DNA of 11,868 nucleotides, taken from positions 7,643 through 19,510 of the forward strand of contig CAUDNR010001121.1 of the NCBI GenBank assembly GCA_958430865.1. Reading direction: 5' to 3'. Both the position numbers and the translations under genes were made by a program. Numbering within the stretch: the stretch's first letter is position 1; each line of letters starts with the position of its first letter. The notes under the pieces are model-generated. The model saw only the letters and a program-made list of their open reading frames with translations, searched no databases and was not told the origin of the DNA. This stretch comes from Entrophospora sp. SA101. Its lineage: Eukaryota; Glomeromycota; Glomeromycetes; Entrophosporales; Entrophosporaceae. Shown here piece after piece: positions 7,979 to 11,868 of the stretch.

Positions 7979-8411
7979 ACATTATTTATAGTTGATTTTT
8001 TTTATATACATACTTCATACATGTTGTTCATTCTTATATATATCATATCATTCATATATTTTATAATAAATTTTTACTTGCCTTATATATTTTATATTGA
8101 ATTCCATTTATTTGACTAAAAATTATGCAATTTTTTGCTTTATATGTAACCTTTAGATTGATTTGCATCCAAACATATCCCAAATCTTTAAATGAAAGCA
8201 CATAAAATAAAGATAATAACTGCATAATTTTTTTTGTTTAATGAATGGTGTTACCTATAACAGCACCTGATGTATTTTGAGTACTTTAAACAATTGTGAA
8301 TTTATTGTTGCACAATATAAACTAAATTTATCACAGTGATCATCAAATTGTGATATTCCACTATGCTCGTTGTCAATTGATCAACAATTTTATTTTATTT
8401 TATAAAAAAAA
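7979..8411. other. Intergenic stretch upstream of the histone-like gene
   Basis: No gene is seen. A perfect 12-bp inverted repeat AAAAATTATGCA (8118-8129) / TGCATAATTTTT (8221-8232) spans 115 bases, without a clear flanking duplication. The 3' part (8330-8411) precedes the start codon of the next gene and presumably holds its promoter, but no distinct element could be picked out of the AT-rich sequence. Confidence 0.4.
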
Positions 8412-9322
8412 ATGTCTCAGCAAAAACAAAAAAATAGAAGAATCCGAGAAAGAATTACTGTGTAAGTGTTGTTTATTGTAAGAATGATGGTGGCAGTTAT
8501 CGCCACCACTCGTCACTCTAGTTTTTTGAAAAATTGGCATCATGTATCATAGCTATGTGCAAATATTCAGAAAACTCTAATTTTACGTCCATTTTAAATC
8601 CTTGATGTTATTCTAGTTCTGATGAGGAGGAGAATGATAAGATTGTTATTGAGATCGAAGATGATGACAAAACTGATGAAGTTGAAGATGAGGCTGATGA
8701 TGAAACAAATAAAGATGATGACGAAACTGAAGACGAAGATGATGATGTAACTGAAGAAGATGAATATGAAGCTGATGATGAAACTGAAGAAGATGAATAT
8801 GAAGCTGATGATGAAACAGATGAAGATGATGAAGTAACTTTTTATAAACTTTGCTGTTTTTTTTTAGAAATTTGGATACTTTCATATTTCTTACACTAAA
8901 ATTATAATAGCCGAGGAGGAGATTAGACAGAGAGCTGGAGTTGAGCATGGCAGCGTTTGATAGACTGGTGAGAGAGGAGGCAGGACCCGGGGTAAGGTTT
9001 CAGTCCGGTGCCATTAGAGAATTACAAAGGGTATGGTTTCTTTTTCAATAAAAGGATTGATTTTTTAAAAAAATATTAATAATTAACCTTGGCATTCAAA
9101 ATAGAGAACTGAGAGGGGGTTGATGAAGTTGTTTAGGGATGCGTAAGTACAATATCAAGTTAAAAAATTAATAACTAAAATATAATTTTGCTAATCATCT
9201 TTTCCTCAATTAGGAGCTTGTGTGCAGAATATGCAGGAAAGAGTGAAGTGGGGCTTGAGGATTTGAGGTTTGCTGCTGAATTTAGGGAGAGAGTGAGGAT
9301 TGAAACCTTAACAAATGAATAA
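8412..9322 (+). CDS. Divergent histone H3-like protein with acidic N-terminal tail (five exons)
   Basis: Exons 8412-8461, 8617-8833, 8911-9030, 9105-9142 and 9214-9322 join in phase to 534 bases, about 177 residues plus stop. All introns are GT-AG (donors GTAAGT, GTAACT, GTATGG, GTAAGT). Residues 1-17 are basic; 18-89 are Asp/Glu-rich with a tandem TEEDEYEADDE; about 90-177 match the H3 fold: LELSMAAFDRLVREE (alpha 1), VRFQSGAIRELQ and GLMKLFRDASLCAEYA (alpha 2), then LEDLRFAAEFRERV (alpha 3). Canonical H3 reads PFQRLVREI, LRFQSSAVMALQ, FEDTNLCAIHA and PKDIQLARRIRGER there, so alpha 2 to alpha 3 aligns without gaps. Loop 1 is about three residues shorter than in H3, which argues against a standard CENP-A with its longer loop. 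The Lys/Arg-rich H3 tail is absent. Histones of this fold pack DNA with H4; here the role (centromeric, specialised or chaperone-like) is inference. The start is the first ATG before the in-phase exons. Confidence 0.82.
8488..8508. repeat. Short perfect hairpin in intron 1 of the histone-like gene
   Basis: TGGTGGC (8488-8494) and GCCACCA (8502-8508) form 7-bp arms around a 7-base loop. The hairpin is GC-rich against the AT-rich intron and lies shortly before an alternative acceptor-like CTCTAG at 8515-8520. It could influence splicing, or be chance. Confidence 0.5.
8750..8815 (+). repeat. In-frame 33-bp tandem duplication in the acidic tail
   Basis: Two identical 33-base units (8750-8782 and 8783-8815) each encode TEEDEYEADDE, followed by a partial third unit. 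As a multiple of three it keeps the frame. It shows that the acidic tail of the histone-like protein grows by slippage or duplication. Confidence 0.9.
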
Positions 9323-9327
9323 ATAAA
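9318..9327 (+). promoter_or_regulatory. Candidate polyadenylation signals at the histone-like gene end
   Basis: Overlapping AATAAA hexamers at 9318-9323 and 9322-9327 start within the stop codon. Their closeness to the stop would make a very short 3' untranslated region, so the real site may lie further downstream. Confidence 0.35.
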
Positions 9328-9860
9328 AAAATATAATATTCTTTTTACATCACTTACTTTATCAGACATTTCCATGATTCCCCCAAAAAATATTTTTTTC
9401 CTTACACCCTTCCTCTCTTGGAAGTTTTACAAGCATGCCAGAAACCAATGATTTGATTTCTTTTTTTTTTATATCATTAGCATGATCAACCCATGAAAAT
9501 TAGCAGCAACAATGACAGAAGATTTAAAGGTCGTTTTGCAAACACATCCCTGCAGACAATCCATCAATGTGCCCAATACTAATAATAGTAATGGTAGCTT
9601 TGATCACATAATGATTTTATATAGATCAACAATATCTGATATATAGTTGTTCATCATAATTGCCCTTCTTAATAAATGATCATCACTGTATCTGTAATGC
9701 CGTAATTAGTTTTTCATAGTTGCCAAAATTATATCAGTAATTATTTGAACTCTTTAAGTCAAATGGCATATTAATATATAGTTATTTTATGTTTATTCAT
9801 ATAAAGAATGTTGAGAATCCGTAATTATTGTCATAATCACTTGTCCTCCAAAAACAATTA
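9328..9860. other. AT-rich stretch between histone-like gene and hAT element, no gene seen
   Basis: Neither strand shows a frame with a recognisable motif, and no clear repeat structure was found. Some short inverted pieces exist (for example around ATATCTGATATAT at about 9631) but nothing beyond what AT-rich DNA gives by chance. Confidence 0.4.
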
Positions 9861-9939
9861 CAGTAGAGGCCTGCATGGATAACAATAATTGAACCCCATA
9901 TCCCCATACCTGCATGATATCAAAATTTTGTACCCATAC

Positions 9940-10141
9940 TAAGGTTGTGGGCGAAACCTCTTAATGACTGTCGAAACTTTGTTGAAACTCTAATGAACAA
10001 TTAATGTGTAACCTGTCGAAACTCTGATGATTGGCGAAAACCCCAAATGCGAAACTCTGCCGAAACTCTAATAAACAATTAATGTGTAACCTGTCGAAAC
10101 TCTGTTGATTGATTTCTGGAGGAGTTTCTCCCGCAACCTTA
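9940..10141. mobile_element. 202-bp hAT-type MITE with 8-bp target duplication
   Basis: The left end reads TAAGGTTGTGGGCGAAAC and the right end is its imperfect reverse complement (TAAGGTTGCGGGAGAAAC when inverted; two mismatches in the first 18 bases). Perfect 8-bp direct repeats ACCCATAC flank it at 9932-9939 and 10142-10149. It has no coding capacity, and internally carries a 53-bp direct repeat with the motif TCGAAACTCT. The duplication length points to hAT transposase mobilisation. It is inserted in the terminal region of the larger hAT element. Part of the match of the duplication could reflect the host element's own ACCCATACCC repeats, but the coincidence with the inverted repeats makes insertion the best reading. 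Confidence 0.85.
9981..10111. repeat. 53-bp direct repeat inside the MITE
   Basis: Copies at 9981-10033 and 10059-10111 share AACTCTAAT.AACAATTAAT and GTGTAACCTGTCGAAACTCTG with about four differences; the offset is 78 bases. GAAACTCT-like motifs recur around them (9974, 10050, 10062). Such internal duplications are typical of short non-autonomous elements. Confidence 0.9.
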
Positions 10142-10315
10142 ACCCATACCCAAACCCATTTCTCAAAAATTTATATCCAAACCCAACCCATACCCAAAAA
10201 AAATATTTCCAAATTTTAACCAAACCTGGAATATACCCATATCTTTTTTATTTAAAAAAATATAAAAAGTACAATAATAAAAATTTTAAATTAAGAATTA
10301 ATATTGAAAACACTA

Positions 10316-11662
10316 CATAAAACAAGAATACTATCAACTGTTTCTGGTCTTAAATTTGATCGGGTTCATTTATTGTTAAACCAGCTGCACTGAACTCCCT
10401 TTCACTGGGTGCACTGGAGGCAGGAATTGATAAATAATAAGAACATAATATTGATAGTTTTGGATAATGATCTTGATGAGCTTTCCACCATTCTAAAATG
10501 TTTAAATCCAATTCCTTTTGTACTTTTGAAGACAAATATTTTTCAATTTCATTTTCTTCAGTTTCATCATTATCTGAATCATAAAACTGACTAAAATCTG
10601 TTAAATCAACATTAGATTTTTTTTTTTTCCTTTTAATAGGTCTATCATCTTCACCACTACCATCATCATTATTTTTATCACTAGCAAGTTGAAATGAAAG
10701 AATCTCATACTGGTGTCTTATTTCATTTTTTACCCATTCAGCATCATAAGATTCCAAAATTTTCTACTACTTCATCCGAGGATCAAAGAATAAAGCTAAT
10801 TTATATAAATCATGAATTTTAATTTTATCTATTATTTTTTGATTAACTACCAGTTTGATTTGTTTTTAAAATTTCATCATCTGATGAAGATATCTGACAA
10901 TGAATTAAAAGAGTTTTATACCAAGGAAGTACAAGATGAATTGTTGGATATTTGATGCCTCTAAACATTCACTAGCTTCATAAAATTTTTTCAGAAAAAT
11001 AATTAATATTTCTACAATAGTAATATCAATAATTTCAACTCTTTCTAATTGATCTTTCTCAGTCAAAAGATCATATATCATTTCAAATTGATCTGAAATT
11101 GATTCTAACATTTCTAGTTTGCTATTCCATCTACTTTCTAATTCTTGCTTAAGTGATTTTTCCAATCTACAATATAAAGAACTTTGTTTGAAGTATGTTA
11201 CCAATGATTTACATCCTTTAATAGTTTGAATAATTGAAGGAAACAGCAAAAAATTATTCTCTTTAAAAGAAGTTTCCAATAAAGTATTAATTCTAAAATA
11301 ATAAAAAATTAATTTTAATTTTTATTAAAAAAATTTATAAAAACATTATAATAAAATATATACCTATGAGATATACAAGGCAAGTGACCATGGTTTCTAA
11401 AAGTTGCAAAAAAATTAGCAGCAGAATCTGTAACAAATGTGTATTTTGTCATATTAATTTCTGGTGATAAATTATATTTTTTCAAAATACCAAAAATATT
11501 ATTTTTAATATTTTCTGCTGTATGACTAGTATCTGAAAATTTTGAAACTGCTAATATTTGTTCTTTTAAAATCCAACCATCTATATAATGTACTGTCAAA
11601 GATATATAACTGATCTTTCAATAGTCATCTGTCCAGCAATCAGTAGTAAATGCACCACCTAT
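10316..11662 (-). pseudogene. hAT transposase, degenerate, N-terminus missing
   Basis: Read on the minus strand in order: GGAFTTDCWTDDY with the first catalytic Asp (11639-11641), TGA at 11620-11618, LTVHYIDGWILKE, FVTDSAAN with the second catalytic Asp (11428-11426), CISH (the CxxH motif), an intron at 11363-11293 (GTATAT ... TTTTAG, phase 2), CKSLVTYFKQS, ESRWNSK (the RW motif), FYEASECLE with the likely catalytic Glu, then YPTIHLVLPWY after a frameshift near 10950. A further shift follows at about 10845-10855, then LALFFDPRMK, two TAG stops (10769-10764), the dimerisation domain LEWWKAHQDHYPKLSI and YLSIPASSAPSEREFSAAG, and a last frameshift near 10370 leading into LRPETVDSILVL. hAT transposases cut and paste their element using a DDE RNase H fold. 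This copy is inactive: three frameshifts and three stops. The BED zinc finger part is not seen, probably cut off by the insertion near 11672. Confidence 0.88.
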
Positions 11663-11671
11663 TTTTTAAAA

Positions 11672-11868
11672 TACGTGGGGTGTCTGAAAAGTTTTGTCAA
11701 AAGCCATGTAACGTTACATTCTTCAAGTCAATGAAGCTAAAATTATTTTTAAATAAAAGCCACAGTTTTCATCTTTCAAATAAAAAAATTATATTTATTT
11801 TGGTTCAATAGTTCCAGAAATATCAAATTTCAAACATTGTCAATAAAAACAAATGGAAAATTCAACAC
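11672..11868. mobile_element. Possible Tc1/mariner-like terminus interrupting the hAT transposase
   Basis: hAT homology stops at about 11663 and at TA (11672-11673) a sequence CGTGGGGTGTCTGAAAAG begins, resembling the GGGTGTC-AAAAGTTTTGTC ends of some Tc1/mariner elements, which insert at TA. A perfect 14-bp palindrome ATGTAACGTTACAT lies at 11706-11719. No transposase could be read in the remaining 196 bases, and the other end lies outside the window, so this is a tentative call. Confidence 0.35.

Larger units (their letters stand above)
9861..11868 (-). mobile_element. Decayed hAT transposon, open at the window end, with nested insertions
   Basis: A hAT transposase on the minus strand (10316-11662) is preceded on its 3' side by a terminal-looking region starting CAGTAGAGGCCTGCATGG at 9861; hAT ends often begin CAG or TAG. 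The 9890-10250 region is rich in ACCCATACCC / CCAAACCC motifs, resembling the short subterminal repeats of hAT elements. The other terminus lies beyond the window, so the inverted repeat and target duplication cannot be checked and the exact left end is a guess. Two later elements sit inside: 9940-10141 and probably one starting near 11672. Confidence 0.65.

Noticed and set aside
8646..8948. Minus-strand frame rich in His and Leu
   Set aside because: It is the antisense of the Asp/Glu-rich exon (GAT/GAA codons read as ATC/TTC and CAT-type codons) and carries no domain.
8412..9322. Standard CENP-A assignment for the histone-like gene
   Set aside because: Loop 1 is shorter, not longer, than in H3, and the sequence alone cannot prove centromere use, so only a divergent H3-like call is made.
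9175..9375. Minus-strand frame of 66 codons over the last histone-like exon
   Set aside because: The plus strand encodes a well-supported histone-fold exon; the minus frame has no motif.
9861..9878. Certain left terminus of the large hAT element
   Set aside because: CAGTAGAGGCC looks like a hAT end, but the partner end and the target duplication lie outside the window, so the boundary stays tentative.
10105..10320. Plus-strand frame rich in Pro, Asn and Tyr
   Set aside because: It results from translating the ACCCATACCC subterminal repeats of the hAT element and starts inside the MITE.
10409..10594. Plus-strand frame of 61 codons
   Set aside because: It is antisense to the clearly recognisable hAT dimerisation domain.

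Overview
The window looks like nuclear DNA of an AT-rich fungus with compact GT-AG introns and a heavy load of DNA transposons. The best anchor is the 3' end of an isocitrate lyase gene. The repeat-rich background and a broken gene that resembles, from memory, a protein family expanded in arbuscular mycorrhizal fungi (Glomeromycotina, Rhizophagus-like) point to that group. The taxon is an inference; the fungal-type eukaryotic character is seen directly in introns, polyadenylation signals and codon-level homologies. No tRNA, rRNA, CRISPR array or bacterial operon was seen.

Layout. 1-480: last three exons of isocitrate lyase (glyoxylate cycle), plus strand. 562-4600: gene-poor stretch holding a decayed hAT transposase tail (858-1040), a GC-richer block flanked by an 11-bp direct repeat (1466-1900), a 15-bp minisatellite with GTCGAC (2131-2206), a 57-bp direct repeat with an inverted repeat (2734-2908), and three different repeat arrays in a row (3041-3457, 3641-3817, 4078-4530).

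4625-7978: one broken gene. Its exon is split by a hAT element (4811-5841, 22-bp terminal inverted repeats, perfect 8-bp target duplication) and again by a 133-bp MITE-like insert (6250-6382, perfect 9-bp target duplication). Removing each insert with one duplication copy rejoins the reading frame exactly. Three frameshifts and one in-frame stop break it further. It ends in a Cys/His-rich RING-like segment.

8412-9322: the most interesting intact gene. Five exons with GT-AG introns join in frame to about 177 residues: a short basic start, a long acidic Asp/Glu tail with an 11-residue tandem repeat, and a C-terminal histone fold that aligns with histone H3 but is very divergent. It may be a centromeric or otherwise specialised H3 variant.

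9861-11868: a decayed hAT transposon on the minus strand, running off the window end. Its transposase keeps recognisable catalytic and dimerisation segments but has stops and frameshifts. A 202-bp hAT-type MITE (9940-10141, perfect 8-bp duplication) is nested in its terminal region, and a possible Tc1/mariner terminus interrupts its N-terminal part at about 11672.

The genes do not form a pathway together. The window is a record of successive transposon insertions between two host genes, isocitrate lyase and the histone-like gene, that appear intact where visible.
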